A DNA stretch of 64,000 nucleotides from Paraburkholderia phenoliruptrix. GTDB taxonomy: Bacteria > Pseudomonadota > Gammaproteobacteria > Burkholderiales > Burkholderiaceae. The notes beneath the pieces were generated by a model. That model saw nothing but the letters and a program-made list of their open reading frames with translations, was not told where the DNA came from and ran no database searches. Below, one piece after another: positions 8,151-19,013 of this stretch. Within the stretch, counting starts at the first letter, position 1. Each line of letters opens with the position of its first letter. The DNA lies in assembly GCF_902859825.1 (NCBI RefSeq), contig NZ_CADIKB010000012.1:1-64000 (forward strand). The letters run 5' to 3'. A program made the position numbers and the translations under genes.

Positions 8151-8978
8151 ATGCTGCTGGCTCAAATTAGCGACCTGCATATCAAACGGCCCGGCGCGCT
8201 CGCCTATCGCCGCGTCGATACTGCCGCGTATCTGGAACGCTGCGTCGCCGCGCTGAACGCGCTCGATCCTCGTCCGGACGCCGTCATCATGACCGGCGAT
8301 CTCGTCGATCAAGGCGAACCGCAACAGTACGAACACCTGAAGGCGCTGCTCGCACCGCTGGAAATTCCCTACTTTCTGCTCGTCGGCAATCACGACGACC
8401 GGGCCGCGTTGCGCGCGGCGTTTCCCGATCGCGCGGAATTGCAGGGTGGCGGCGAGTTCGTGCACTACGCACTCGACGTCGGTCCGCTGCGCCTGATCGC
8501 GCTGGATTCGATGGTACCGGGCCACAGCGCCGGCACGCTGTGCGACGCACGGCTCGCGTGGCTCGCGGCGCGACTCGACGCGGCGGGCGGCAAGCCGACG
8601 GTGGTCGCGCTGCATCATCCGCCGTTTGCGTGCGGCATCGGACATATGGACAAGCTGCGGCTCGATCCCACCGCGGCAGAGAGGCTCACGGCGCTGATCG
8701 CGCGCTATCCGAACGTGGAGCGCGTGATCTGCGGACATGTGCATCGCCCGATGTTCGTGCGCTTTGGCGGCACCATAGCGTCGGCCATCCCGGCGCCCGC
8801 CCATCAGGTGGCGCTCGATCTGCGCGACGATGCGCCGTCGGCCTTCATGATGGAGCCGCCCGCGTATGCGCTGCATCGTTACGAGCCGGGCGTCGGCATT
8901 GTCACGCACCACGCGTATGTCGATGCGGCCGAGGGTCCGTATCCGTTCTATGAGCCGGAAGGCGTGTTGATCGATTGA
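8151..8978 (+). CDS. GpdQ-like calcineurin-type phosphodiesterase
   Basis: This 275-residue binuclear metallophosphoesterase has all family motifs: D-x-H (QISDLHIK), GDLVDQG, GNHDD, LHHPPF and GHVHR. The N-terminus, the length and HHPPFACGIGHMD recall GpdQ, the glycerophosphodiesterase of Enterobacter, more than CpdA. It probably hydrolyses glycerophosphodiesters or similar phosphodiesters in the cytoplasm after import by the preceding ABC system. I chose ATG 8151 because GAGGA lies seven bases upstream; an in-frame ATG at 8106 overlaps the ATPase stop and is also possible. Confidence 0.88.
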   Translation: MLLAQISDLHIKRPGALAYRRVDTAAYLERCVAALNALDPRPDAVIMTGDLVDQGEPQQYEHLKALLAPLEIPYFLLVGNHDDRAALRAAFPDRAELQGGGEFVHYALDVGPLRLIALDSMVPGHSAGTLCDARLAWLAARLDAAGGKPTVVALHHPPFACGIGHMDKLRLDPTAAERLTALIARYPNVERVICGHVHRPMFVRFGGTIASAIPAPAHQVALDLRDDAPSAFMMEPPAYALHRYEPGVGIVTHHAYVDAAEGPYPFYEPEGVLID

Positions 8979-8999
8979 ACAGGCGTCGTGGCGACGCCC

Positions 9000-9515
9000 T
9001 CAGCGGTTCGCGAAGGTTCGGCGCACGCGCCGGGACGCCCTGAAATAAGGGATCCCGAGCGCGGCGGCAACAACGGCCTGCAGCAGACCGTCAATCGGAA
9101 TCGCAATGTCTACGCCGATTGCATGCGTCATATAGGCACTTGCCAGATATGCGCCGATTCGCATGGCGAGAATTGCCCCAAGCCACACCTGCACATGCAA
9201 CGGCAAGCGCGCCGACCTGCGCCACGCGAGCAGCGCGAACCACCCGATGCCCGCGACCATGAATGCACCGGTCACGACGTCGAAAGCGGTCATGGCGATC
9301 ACCGTGCGATACCACCCATGCGTTTGCGGCCACGTGAAAACCGCAAGCAGTTCCCATTCGAGCAGCATTTTCAGCGGGTCGCGCAGCGCCATGGCGGTGG
9401 CGAGCGCCCACGCCGCGAGGCAGATCAACACGACAATCAGGCATCCATCGATGCGCTGTGGCGCCAGCCCGGCTTGCGCGCCGCGCCGGGTCGAACAGGG
9501 GTTGAGCTCTTTCAT
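9000..9515 (-). CDS. DUF2569-like inner membrane protein
   Basis: This 171-residue protein has four predicted transmembrane helices and a C-terminal IPYFRASRRVRRTF segment. That segment resembles the conserved YF-x-S-x-RV-x-x-TF end of DUF2569 proteins. Function is unknown. ATG 9515 (MKELNPCS) is chosen because the coding character stops there, although the frame remains open upstream. It converges on the phosphodiesterase gene and is divergent from the MFS gene. Confidence 0.7.
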   Translation of the reverse strand: MKELNPCSTRRGAQAGLAPQRIDGCLIVVLICLAAWALATAMALRDPLKMLLEWELLAVFTWPQTHGWYRTVIAMTAFDVVTGAFMVAGIGWFALLAWRRSARLPLHVQVWLGAILAMRIGAYLASAYMTHAIGVDIAIPIDGLLQAVVAAALGIPYFRASRRVRRTFANR

Positions 9516-9701
9516 CGGATCGTGCGAAATTGGCCGGAATAGCGCGCCGATTCTACGAACCCGCGCCCATGAACCTCGCATTTTTGTCACAAACACCGCG
9601 TTGCGCAGACCTGGCAGCGCGTCAGCACGATCCGGTTCGCTCCGGTATGATCGGCACGCTTGAGGACCGCGCATGGGCCGGTCCGCCGACTGCCCTCATT
9701 C

Positions 9702-10916
9702 ATGTCCACGTCCAACGCGTCCACACCCGTTTCCGCCGACCCGTCGCTGAGGGGCCTGCTGCTTCTGCTCGCCACCATTGCCGGCGTGGCGGTCGCGAAT
9801 ATCTATTACAACCAGCCGCTTCTCGACAACTTCCGGCAATCGTTTCCTGCGAGCGCTTCGTGGGTCGGCGTCGTGCCGGCGGTGACGCAGTTGGGCTACG
9901 CGGCCGGCATGCTGCTGCTCGCGCCGCTCGGCGATCGCTTCGACCGGCGCGCACTGATCTTGCTGCAAACCGCGGGCATGTGCGTCGCGCTCGTCGTCGC
10001 GGCCACCGCACCGGCGCTGCCGGTGCTGATTGCCGCGAGCCTCGCGATCGGCGTGCTCGCCACCATTGCGCAACAGGCCGTGCCGTTCGCGGCCGAACTC
10101 GCGCCGCCGTCCGAGCGCGGTCATGCGGTGGGCACGGTGATGAGCGGCCTGTTGCTCGGCATTCTGCTCGCGCGGACGGCAGCCGGTGTCGTCGCGCAAT
10201 ACTTCGGCTGGCGCGCGGTGTTCGCCGCGTCGGTGGTGGCATTGCTCGCGCTGGCGGTGGTGATCGTTCTGCGTCTGCCGAAGAGCAAGCCGACTTCGAA
10301 GCTGCCGTACGGCAAGCTGCTCGTGTCGATGTGGCATCTGGTCGTCGAGCATCGCGCGTTGCGTGAGGCCTCGCTGACGGGTGCCGCGCTCTTTGCCTCC
10401 TTCAGCATCTTCTGGTCGGTGCTCGCACTGCTGCTGGCGGGGCCGCCCTTTCACCTCGGACCGCAGGCAGCGGGCCTCTTCGGCATTGTCGGCGCGGCGG
10501 GCGCGCTTGCCGCGCCGCTCGCGGGCAAGTTCGCCGATCGGCGCGGGCCGCGCGCGATCATCACCCTCTCTATCGTGCTGGTCGCGATTTCTTTCGTGGT
10601 CTTCGGCTTCTCGGCGAAGAGCATCGCGGGGCTCGTGATCGGCGTGATCGTGCTGGACGTGGGCGTGCAGGCCGCGCAGATTTCGAATCAGTCGCGCATC
10701 TATGCGTTAAAGCCGGACGCGCGCAGTCGCGTGAATACCGTGTACATGGTCGCGTATTTCATCGGCGGAGCGCTGGGTTCCGCCGTGGGCGCGGCTGTGT
10801 GGCCGGTATTCGGATGGGTGGGTGTGAGCGTGGCAGGCTTGCTGTTCGCGGGCCTTGCGGCCTGGAACCATCTGGCGCTGCAAGCCGGAACGAAAACCAA
10901 CGAGGAGCGCGCCTAG
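9702..10916 (+). CDS. MFS transporter
   Basis: This 404-residue major facilitator has twelve predicted helices. Helix 1 contains the ANIYYNQPLL motif typical of an uncharacterised exporter subgroup near AraJ/YfcJ. The helix 2-3 loop motif is APLGDRFDRR, and the matching loop in the second half is GKFADRRGPR. The substrate is unknown. The gene ends by overlapping the stop region of the receiver-domain gene on the other strand. Confidence 0.9.
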   Translation: MSTSNASTPVSADPSLRGLLLLLATIAGVAVANIYYNQPLLDNFRQSFPASASWVGVVPAVTQLGYAAGMLLLAPLGDRFDRRALILLQTAGMCVALVVAATAPALPVLIAASLAIGVLATIAQQAVPFAAELAPPSERGHAVGTVMSGLLLGILLARTAAGVVAQYFGWRAVFAASVVALLALAVVIVLRLPKSKPTSKLPYGKLLVSMWHLVVEHRALREASLTGAALFASFSIFWSVLALLLAGPPFHLGPQAAGLFGIVGAAGALAAPLAGKFADRRGPRAIITLSIVLVAISFVVFGFSAKSIAGLVIGVIVLDVGVQAAQISNQSRIYALKPDARSRVNTVYMVAYFIGGALGSAVGAAVWPVFGWVGVSVAGLLFAGLAAWNHLALQAGTKTNEERA

Positions 10917-11341
10917 CCGTGGCTGCGCGCGAATGCGTACTCGTGCAGCGCGTCGATCACGCGGTCGAACTCGAACGACTTGTCGTAGAAGTGCCGCACC
11001 CCATACTGTTCGCAGCGCTCGCGGTACGCCGGCAACGCGTGATTGGTCAGCACCGCCGCGAACACCGAGTCGATCAGACCTTCGCGCTGCAAATAGGCCA
11101 GTACGGGCACGCCCGAGCCACGTTTCAACTGCAGGTCGACGATCACCGCGTCGAACGCTTCGTCGCCGAGCAGCGCGATGGCTTCGTCGGCGGAATCGGC
11201 ATAAGCGGCCACGCGCAGCGAACCCGACGCGTCGATGGCTTCCACCAGACTGCGGCGGATCAGCGGCGAATCTTCGATAAGCAGCACGCGCAGCGGCGCG
11301 CGGCTGGCTGACTCGGCAACGGGATTCGATTCGCTGTTCAT
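10913..11341 (-). CDS. Single-domain response regulator (receiver only)
   Basis: This 142-residue CheY-like protein has an acidic pair in LLIEDSP, the phospho-acceptor Asp in AVIVDLQLKRGSG and the conserved Lys in YDKSFEFD. No output domain follows. ATG 11341 has GAGAG upstream; an alternative ATG at 11362 overlaps the preceding regulator's stop (TAATG). It lies directly behind the LuxR-type regulator and probably acts as a phosphate sink or as a partner in the same phosphorelay. Confidence 0.85.
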   Translation of the reverse strand: MNSESNPVAESASRAPLRVLLIEDSPLIRRSLVEAIDASGSLRVAAYADSADEAIALLGDEAFDAVIVDLQLKRGSGVPVLAYLQREGLIDSVFAAVLTNHALPAYRERCEQYGVRHFYDKSFEFDRVIDALHEYAFARSHG

Positions 11342-11361
11342 CGGGATCTCTCGATCGTCCA

Positions 11362-11994
11362 TTATTCGATCAGGCCGTTCTTGATCGCGTAGTAAGTGAG
11401 ATCGGCGTTGTTGGCGAGGCGCATCTTCTCCAGCACGCGAGCCCGGTACGTGCTCACCGTTTTCACGGACAGGTGCAACTCCTCGGCAATCTGCGTGGGG
11501 ATCTGCCCCGCGGCCAGCTTGCAAAAAATCTGGAACTCACGCTCGGAGAGCGCCTCGTGCGGCCGCGCCGCCGCCGGCTTGTCCAGATTGTCGGCCAGCG
11601 TGTCGGCCACCGCCTCGGACAGGTAGCGATGCCCGCGCGCCACCGCGCGAATCGCCCGCACGATCTCGTCCGGCTCGCAGTCCTTGTTCAGATAACCGTT
11701 CGCGCCCGCGCGCAGCAGGTTGATCGCGTACTGACTCTCCGGATAGCCGGAGAGGATCAGCACGCCCTGCTCCGGGCGCACCTGCTTGATGACGCGCAAG
11801 GTGTCGATGCCGTTCTTGTCCGGCATCGCAATGTCGAGCAGGACGACGTCGAACGCCTGCTCGCGCACGAGGCTGATGGTTTCGTCGCCCGTGGCGGCTT
11901 CCGCCGCGACGCACATATCCGGCTCGTCGGCGACGAACTGTCTGAAACCCCCTCGGACGATCGCGTGGTCGTCAGCTATCAACACTCGAATCAT
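11362..11994 (-). CDS. NarL/LuxR-family response regulator
   Basis: This 210-residue regulator has an N-terminal receiver domain (MIRVLIADDHAIVRGG, phospho-acceptor in VVLLDIAMPDKNG, Lys in YLNKDCEP). The C-terminal LuxR helix-turn-helix starts at LSEREFQIF and continues PTQIAEELHLSVKTVSTY. The probable partner kinase is the NarX-type enzyme encoded at 13444 on the other strand. The stop overlaps or abuts the receiver-only gene. A start 45 bases upstream is possible; neither start has a strong ribosome binding site. Confidence 0.92.
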   Translation of the reverse strand: MIRVLIADDHAIVRGGFRQFVADEPDMCVAAEAATGDETISLVREQAFDVVLLDIAMPDKNGIDTLRVIKQVRPEQGVLILSGYPESQYAINLLRAGANGYLNKDCEPDEIVRAIRAVARGHRYLSEAVADTLADNLDKPAAARPHEALSEREFQIFCKLAAGQIPTQIAEELHLSVKTVSTYRARVLEKMRLANNADLTYYAIKNGLIE

Positions 11995-12109
11995 CGGCTT
12001 GGTGTCCGTACGATGGAGTCGCTCCAAAGCAGACATTGTAATGATCTCGCGCCGCATTTCGACATGAGAGCGGCCGCCGCCGGCCGCACGCTCGTGCTGC
12101 CGGGCACGC

Positions 12110-12682
12110 TCACTCGCGGCCCTCGAGCAGATCGGCCATGTCGTCCGCATGCTCTTCCTCGACCGCGAGAATTTCTTCGAACAGACGCCGCGTCGTGACG
12201 TCCTTCTCGCCGAGATAGCGGATGATCTCGCGGTAGGTGTCGATTGCGATACGCTCGGCAACCAGGTTCTCGCGGATCATGTCGGTGAGGTTCTCGCCTT
12301 CCTTGTACTCGGAATGCGCGCGCGTCTTGAGGCCGTCCGGTGCAAAGTCCGGCTCGCCGCCAAGCTGCACGATGCGCTCGGCGATGCGGTCGGCGTGCTC
12401 CTGCTCTTCGGCCGCGTGCTCCGCGAATTCCGTGGCCACGGCTTCCGAGTTGATGCCTTTTGCCATGAAGTGATGCCGCTTGTAACGCAGCGTGCAGACG
12501 ATTTCCGTCGCGAGCGCGTCGTTGAGCAGCTTGAGCACCGTGTCGCGGTCCGCGCCATAGCTTTGCGTGACAGGCCCATCCGACATGTGCTTGCGGGCGT
12601 CGTCGCGGATCTTCTGGATGTCCATCACGAACGGATCGCTCGACTGAGATGCCGCGCCCTGGGCGCGAGGTGTGTTCGCCAT
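12110..12682 (-). CDS. Ferritin-like/bacterioferritin-type protein
   Basis: This 190-residue protein is a predicted four-helix bundle with the spaced Glu and His ligands of a diiron ferroxidase: LATEIVCTLRYKRHHF, EFAEHAAEEQEHADRIAERI and ILAVEEEHADDMADLL. It probably binds or oxidises iron and protects against oxidative stress. An unstructured N-terminus of about 20 residues precedes the domain. The start has GGAG nearby. It lies between the response-regulator pair and two DUF1328 proteins, a stress-response neighbourhood. Confidence 0.85.
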   Translation of the reverse strand: MANTPRAQGAASQSSDPFVMDIQKIRDDARKHMSDGPVTQSYGADRDTVLKLLNDALATEIVCTLRYKRHHFMAKGINSEAVATEFAEHAAEEQEHADRIAERIVQLGGEPDFAPDGLKTRAHSEYKEGENLTDMIRENLVAERIAIDTYREIIRYLGEKDVTTRRLFEEILAVEEEHADDMADLLEGRE

Positions 12683-12777
12683 TGAGTTTCTCCTTTATCC
12701 GTATTGAGGAAATGGGCGCATCGCAAGGCGTGCCCGCGATGCGCCGTGACTGTGATGTCCGGCTCTAAGGGTCGGCT

Positions 12778-12939
12778 CTACGTTCGGAACACGCCGAGCA
12801 GCAACGTGACCACGAACACGACGAGGAAGATGTAGAACAGTATCTTGGCGATTTCGGCCGCACCCGCCGCGATTCCGGTGAAACCGAACACCGCGGCAAT
12901 AATGGCAATGACGAAAAAGACGATGGCATAGTGAAGCAT
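12778..12939 (-). CDS. DUF1328 small membrane protein (53 aa)
   Basis: This short gene encodes [20 protein letters not shown] followed by [24 protein letters not shown]. It has two hydrophobic helices with the [15 protein letters not shown] core of DUF1328/YtjA proteins. A ribosome binding site (GGAGAG) precedes the ATG at 12939. Family function is unknown; members are often stress-induced. A paralogue lies just upstream in the same orientation. Confidence 0.9.
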   Translation of the reverse strand: MLHYAIVFFVIAIIAAVFGFTGIAAGAAEIAKILFYIFLVVFVVTLLLGVFRT

Positions 12940-13050
12940 GGCAACTCTCCTTCTTGTTGGTATCCGCGTGGATTCTCGTGCTTTGCGCTACGCGAGCGCG
13001 GCTTGGGGAACGCGCCCGGTCAAGGACGCCTTGAAAGACCAGAAGCGGCG

Positions 13051-13227
13051 CTAATCGACAATTTTTTTCGTCACCACGAAGCCGAGCACGAGGAACACCA
13101 CGCACAGAATCACAAATACGACGAACAGGAACTTCGCGATGGCCGCCGCGCCCGCAGCGATGCCGGTAAAGCCAAGAAGGCCGGCTATCACCGCGATGAC
13201 GGCGAAGAACAACGCCCACTTCAGCAT
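13051..13227 (-). CDS. DUF1328 small membrane protein (58 aa)
   Basis: This is a second DUF1328 protein: [20 protein letters not shown], then [22 protein letters not shown]. It has the same two-helix plan as its neighbour, with Ala in place of Glu in the central motif and a basic tail (TKKIVD). GGAGG lies eight bases before ATG 13227. The pair looks like a tandem duplication that has diverged. Confidence 0.9.
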   Translation of the reverse strand: MLKWALFFAVIAVIAGLLGFTGIAAGAAAIAKFLFVVFVILCVVFLVLGFVVTKKIVD

Positions 13228-13443
13228 GATGGCTACCTCCTGAAACAATGAATGGGATCAGGGTTCATCCTATCCAGCGGCGGCGGCGGGCGCATTCCGA
13301 CGCGCTCCGGTTTTCGTGTGAGAATCCGCTTACATTCGATTACGGCAGCGTTACGGCGCCCGCATTTGCCGGTGGCAGCGGCGCCCTGCGGCGCTCGCGC
13401 GAGGGCAACGAGCGCTACACTGATCCTATTCAGGGAGCCGAAG

Positions 13444-15018
13444 GTGTCAAACGTGCAGAACGCGCCAGATTGGCGGAACGACATGCAGCATGTGGCAGGA
13501 CACGATGCCGGACATGAGCCCGGACACGAGGCACGGCATCGGGCGCAAAGCGAAACGGGAAACCCCGCGCAAGCCGAAGCGCCCTCACGCAGCACCGCCG
13601 CGCGGCTGAGCGCCTGGATGCGCACCCGCAGCTGGGCGATCGCGATGACCGTGGCCATCGTGATCACCGTCGGCGGGCTCGTCATTCTGGAGACCGCGCG
13701 CGAACGCATTGCAGCCGAGTACGAGACGGCGCTCGAAGCGCGCGACGTCACCGTGCAACTAAGCGCGCTGGCGAGCCAGCTATCGCGTTTGAGCGCCCAG
13801 CAAAGCGAGTTTCTTCTGACGAAGCGCGACGACGCGGCCCACGCATTTTGCGCGACCGCGACACGCATTCGCGCGAGCGAAGAACCGCTGCAGCGCTTTT
13901 ACCGCGGCCCAGAAGCCGATAGCGCCGAGCTCGCGAGCTTCACGCAGATTCGCGCGCTGATCGACGCGCGCATCGGCGCCGGCGCTGCGGCATTGCAGCG
14001 CGCCGCGGCGCAACCGCTCGATCTGGCCGCATGCGGCAGCACGAGCGGTGCGCAAGCGGTGGACGCGGCGCTCGTCGACAGCACGCTCAGCCTGCTGCGC
14101 GACAACGAAGAGCGCCGCGCGCAGCACGCGCTCGCCGCGAGCCGCGCCGATCAGCGCATCTCGACACTGTGCGCGGCGGGGCTGTCGGCGCTCAATATCG
14201 TGTTGTTCATTCTGCTGTTTCGCAACCTCGGCATCCAGATCGACAGGCAGGCACGCGTGCAGCGCCAGTTGATCACGCAGCAAGGCGAACTCGACCAGCT
14301 CGTCAACGAACGCACGCGTCAACTGGAAGCACTCGGCTGGCATCTGCAAGCCGTCAGCGAAAACGAGAAAACGCAGCTTGCGCGCGAACTGCACGACGAG
14401 CTCGGCGCGATCCTGACCGCGAGCAAGATGGACGTCGCGTGGGCGAACCGCAAGCTGAAGGAGAGCGCTCCCGACATCGCGCAGAAGCTGCAGCGCGCGC
14501 TCGCCAACCTGGATCAGGGGATTGCGCTCAAGCGCCGCATCATCGAGGACATGCGGCCCACCGTGCTCGCGAACTTCGGTCTCGTGACCGCACTGCGCAC
14601 GCTCGCCGACGAAGCGGCGCAGCGCAACAACTGGACGCTGAACCTGCAGCTTCCCGCAGACGATATTCAACTCGACGAGCAAACGGAAATCGCGCTTTTT
14701 CGCGTCGCGCAGGAATCGCTGACGAACGCGGCGAAGTACGCGCGCGCGTCGCAGGTGTCGATCGGCCTGCAAATCGGCGAGGGCGAAGTCACGCTCGATA
14801 TTGCCGACAACGGCGTGGGCATCATGCCGGCCGACCTCAAGCGCACGCATACGCATGGCCTTCTCGGCATGCGCCAGCGCGTCGCCGCGCATGGCGGGCG
14901 CTTCGACATCCGGCGCGCCGTGCCCAAAGGCACCGACATTCATGTGGTCATGCCACGCGCGAGCGCCGCCTCGCAACCGGGCAGCGACGCCTCCTCCGCA
15001 CCGGCGAACACGCATTGA
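13444..15018 (+). CDS. NarX-like membrane sensor histidine kinase with His-rich N-terminus
   Basis: This 524-residue kinase starts at GTG 13444, with GGGAG six bases upstream. The N-terminal cytoplasmic region contains a His-rich stretch (HVAGHDAGHEPGHEARH). Then come TM1 (about 65-83), a roughly 155-residue periplasmic helical domain resembling CHASE3, and TM2 (about 242-260). A HisKA_3 dimerisation helix carries the phospho-accepting His in RELHDELG (about 316). The HATPase domain shows ESLTNAAKYA, DNGVGI and GLLGMRQRV. It likely phosphorylates the LuxR-type regulator at 11362. The His-rich segment could bind metal, which would fit the ferritin-like neighbour, but this is inference. Confidence 0.9.
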   Translation: MSNVQNAPDWRNDMQHVAGHDAGHEPGHEARHRAQSETGNPAQAEAPSRSTAARLSAWMRTRSWAIAMTVAIVITVGGLVILETARERIAAEYETALEARDVTVQLSALASQLSRLSAQQSEFLLTKRDDAAHAFCATATRIRASEEPLQRFYRGPEADSAELASFTQIRALIDARIGAGAAALQRAAAQPLDLAACGSTSGAQAVDAALVDSTLSLLRDNEERRAQHALAASRADQRISTLCAAGLSALNIVLFILLFRNLGIQIDRQARVQRQLITQQGELDQLVNERTRQLEALGWHLQAVSENEKTQLARELHDELGAILTASKMDVAWANRKLKESAPDIAQKLQRALANLDQGIALKRRIIEDMRPTVLANFGLVTALRTLADEAAQRNNWTLNLQLPADDIQLDEQTEIALFRVAQESLTNAAKYARASQVSIGLQIGEGEVTLDIADNGVGIMPADLKRTHTHGLLGMRQRVAAHGGRFDIRRAVPKGTDIHVVMPRASAASQPGSDASSAPANTH

Positions 15019-15240
15019 TAAACGCCGCGCCAAAGCCACCGCGCACGCGCCTGTAGGAGTGCGCCGACGCCAACACCAGAGCGCGCCTACAACAAAATCG
15101 CAGCGCAGCCGACAGCGCGGCATGCGCCCTTTTTTTAACATGCAATCAGACCGGATCGACTGGCGCAAGCCACGGTCGGCAGCTAGCAAAACCGCTAGCG
15201 GGCCACGTCAACCGATACCTTCTCGACAAGGAGAACTTCC

Positions 15241-15375
15241 ATGAATCGACTGATCGCTTTGCTCCTCATTGCAGGCACGGCCGCGCTGGCCGGTTGCAAC
15301 ACGATGGCAGGTGCCGGCCAGGATATCTCGAAGGGCGGTGACGCCCTCACCAATCAGGCTGAAAAGGCGAAGTAA
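15241..15375 (+). CDS. Entericidin A/B-family lipoprotein (44 aa)
   Basis: This short gene encodes MNRLIALLLIAGTAALAGCN, then TMAGAGQDISKGGDALTNQA. It has a lipoprotein signal with lipobox LAGC and the mature GAGQDISKGG-x-A core of entericidins. These are small envelope lipoproteins of the EcnA/EcnB antidote/toxin type; in Burkholderia they occur singly. AAGGAG lies just upstream of ATG 15241 and a strong terminator follows. Confidence 0.9.
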   Translation: MNRLIALLLIAGTAALAGCNTMAGAGQDISKGGDALTNQAEKAK

Positions 15376-15441
15376 ATCGCCGCTCCCTGAGAGCCATGCG
15401 TCGTGACGGCGCGTGGCGCATCGCCGTGATGCATCGTCGAC

Positions 15442-15472
15442 GCCCGCTGCGGGACACCGCAGCGGGCTTTTT
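15442..15472 (+). terminator. Terminator after the entericidin gene
   Basis: A perfect 11-bp GC-rich stem (GCCCGCTGCGG and CCGCAGCGGGC, loop GACA) is followed directly by TTTTT. Confidence 0.93.
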
Positions 15473-15651
15473 ATCGTCTCCGACTCGCGCCTGCTTCGAG
15501 GCTCGCGTGCATCGCGGCGATAGGCGCGTGCAGCGTCGCCAACCGTCTGCACAAACAAAGCGGCGACCCACTTGCGTGGATCGCCGCCCCGTCCTCCCCA
15601 GGATTTGCCGCTATGCCATGCGCTGCAGTGCGCGCATGCTTGCTAGCGAGC

Positions 15652-16446
15652 TTATACGCCCGTCAGCGTATTCGAGAGTTCGACGCTCGGTGTGCCGGTG
15701 TTGCCGTTCTGCACGATCAGCAGATGAATCTGCCCCGCCGCCAGCTGGCTCAGCGCACCGCCGATCGGCACCGACGTGATGAGCCAGTCGGCGTTGTTGG
15801 ACAAGGTGAACGACTGCGACTGGTAGATCGGCGTCTTGCTGCCCGCCGCGGTCGCGATCAGCACATACTGGCCGCCCGATACGTAGATCGAGTCCTGGCC
15901 GCTCGCCGGGACCGCGTTCTTGAACGCGACGCCCGCCATGGTCGGCGAGACGCTGCTGATGTTGGTGTTGCTGGCCTGCACCAGATACAGGTCGAGATTC
16001 GGCGCGTTGCCCGATGCATTGAAGCCGCGCACACGCGCGCTGTTGGACAGGAGGCCCTTGTCGAACGGATCGTCGATCAGGCCGATGTCCGGCGCGGCAG
16101 TGCCGGGCAACGCGAGCACGGTGTATTCGTGGCCCTTGGCGACATTCGGGAAATTGCCGCTCGCGAGCGGGGTCGTCGTGCCGGTTGCCGCGTAGGCGAC
16201 GTTCGTCGAGCCGGTGTTGATGTTGGTGAAGTTCGTCACGCCCTTATACGAGACATTCGTCTGCCCCGACGGAGCGCTGCCGTTGACGAGAAAATCCACC
16301 GCCGGTCCGCTCGGGATCGCGTGCACGAAATGGATTTCCGGGTTGGTGAGGCCGAGTTCCTTGCCTACGTCGTCGGAGCCTCCACCGCACGCGCTCAGCA
16401 CGGATGCAACGGCAATCATGGCCGCCATGGTTCGAATCAGTTTCAT
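15652..16446 (-). CDS. DUF4397 lipoprotein
   Basis: This 264-residue exported lipoprotein has lipobox LSAC followed by GGGSDD. The rest resembles two DUF4397 beta domains (IHFVHAIPSGPAVDFLVNG; DLYLVQASNTNISSVSP), a family of outer-membrane or surface proteins with unknown role. ATG 16446 is chosen because AGGTGA lies five bases upstream; an in-frame GTG at 16455 is also possible. No obvious operon partners. Confidence 0.85.
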   Translation of the reverse strand: MKLIRTMAAMIAVASVLSACGGGSDDVGKELGLTNPEIHFVHAIPSGPAVDFLVNGSAPSGQTNVSYKGVTNFTNINTGSTNVAYAATGTTTPLASGNFPNVAKGHEYTVLALPGTAAPDIGLIDDPFDKGLLSNSARVRGFNASGNAPNLDLYLVQASNTNISSVSPTMAGVAFKNAVPASGQDSIYVSGGQYVLIATAAGSKTPIYQSQSFTLSNNADWLITSVPIGGALSQLAAGQIHLLIVQNGNTGTPSVELSNTLTGV

Positions 16447-18855
<2,409 letters not shown>

Positions 18856-18866
18856 CCTGCGTGCCG

Positions 18867-18936
18867 CCTGCTGCCTGCTGCCTGCTGCCTGCTGCCTGCT
18901 GCCTGCTGCCTGCTGCCTGCTGCCTGCTGCCTGCTG
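18867..18936. repeat. Tandem repeat of CCTGCTG, 10 perfect copies
   Basis: Ten uninterrupted copies of the 7-base unit CCTGCTG (70 bp) start 11 bases after the fadH stop and end 77 bases before the end of the convergent EamA gene. Because the unit is not a multiple of three, copy changes would shift any reading frame through it. Neither annotated gene reads through it. Confidence 0.97.
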
Positions 18937-19013
18937 CCCCCAGAATAACTGCGCGAGCCTGACCGCGTGAGCCTCGCCCTTGGCCCGCTCCGGCGCTTGG
19001 CCGGCAGAAAGCC

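Noticed and set aside
18867..18936. CRISPR array
   Set aside because: The repeat has no spacers; it is a simple 7-bp tandem repeat, and no cas genes are present.
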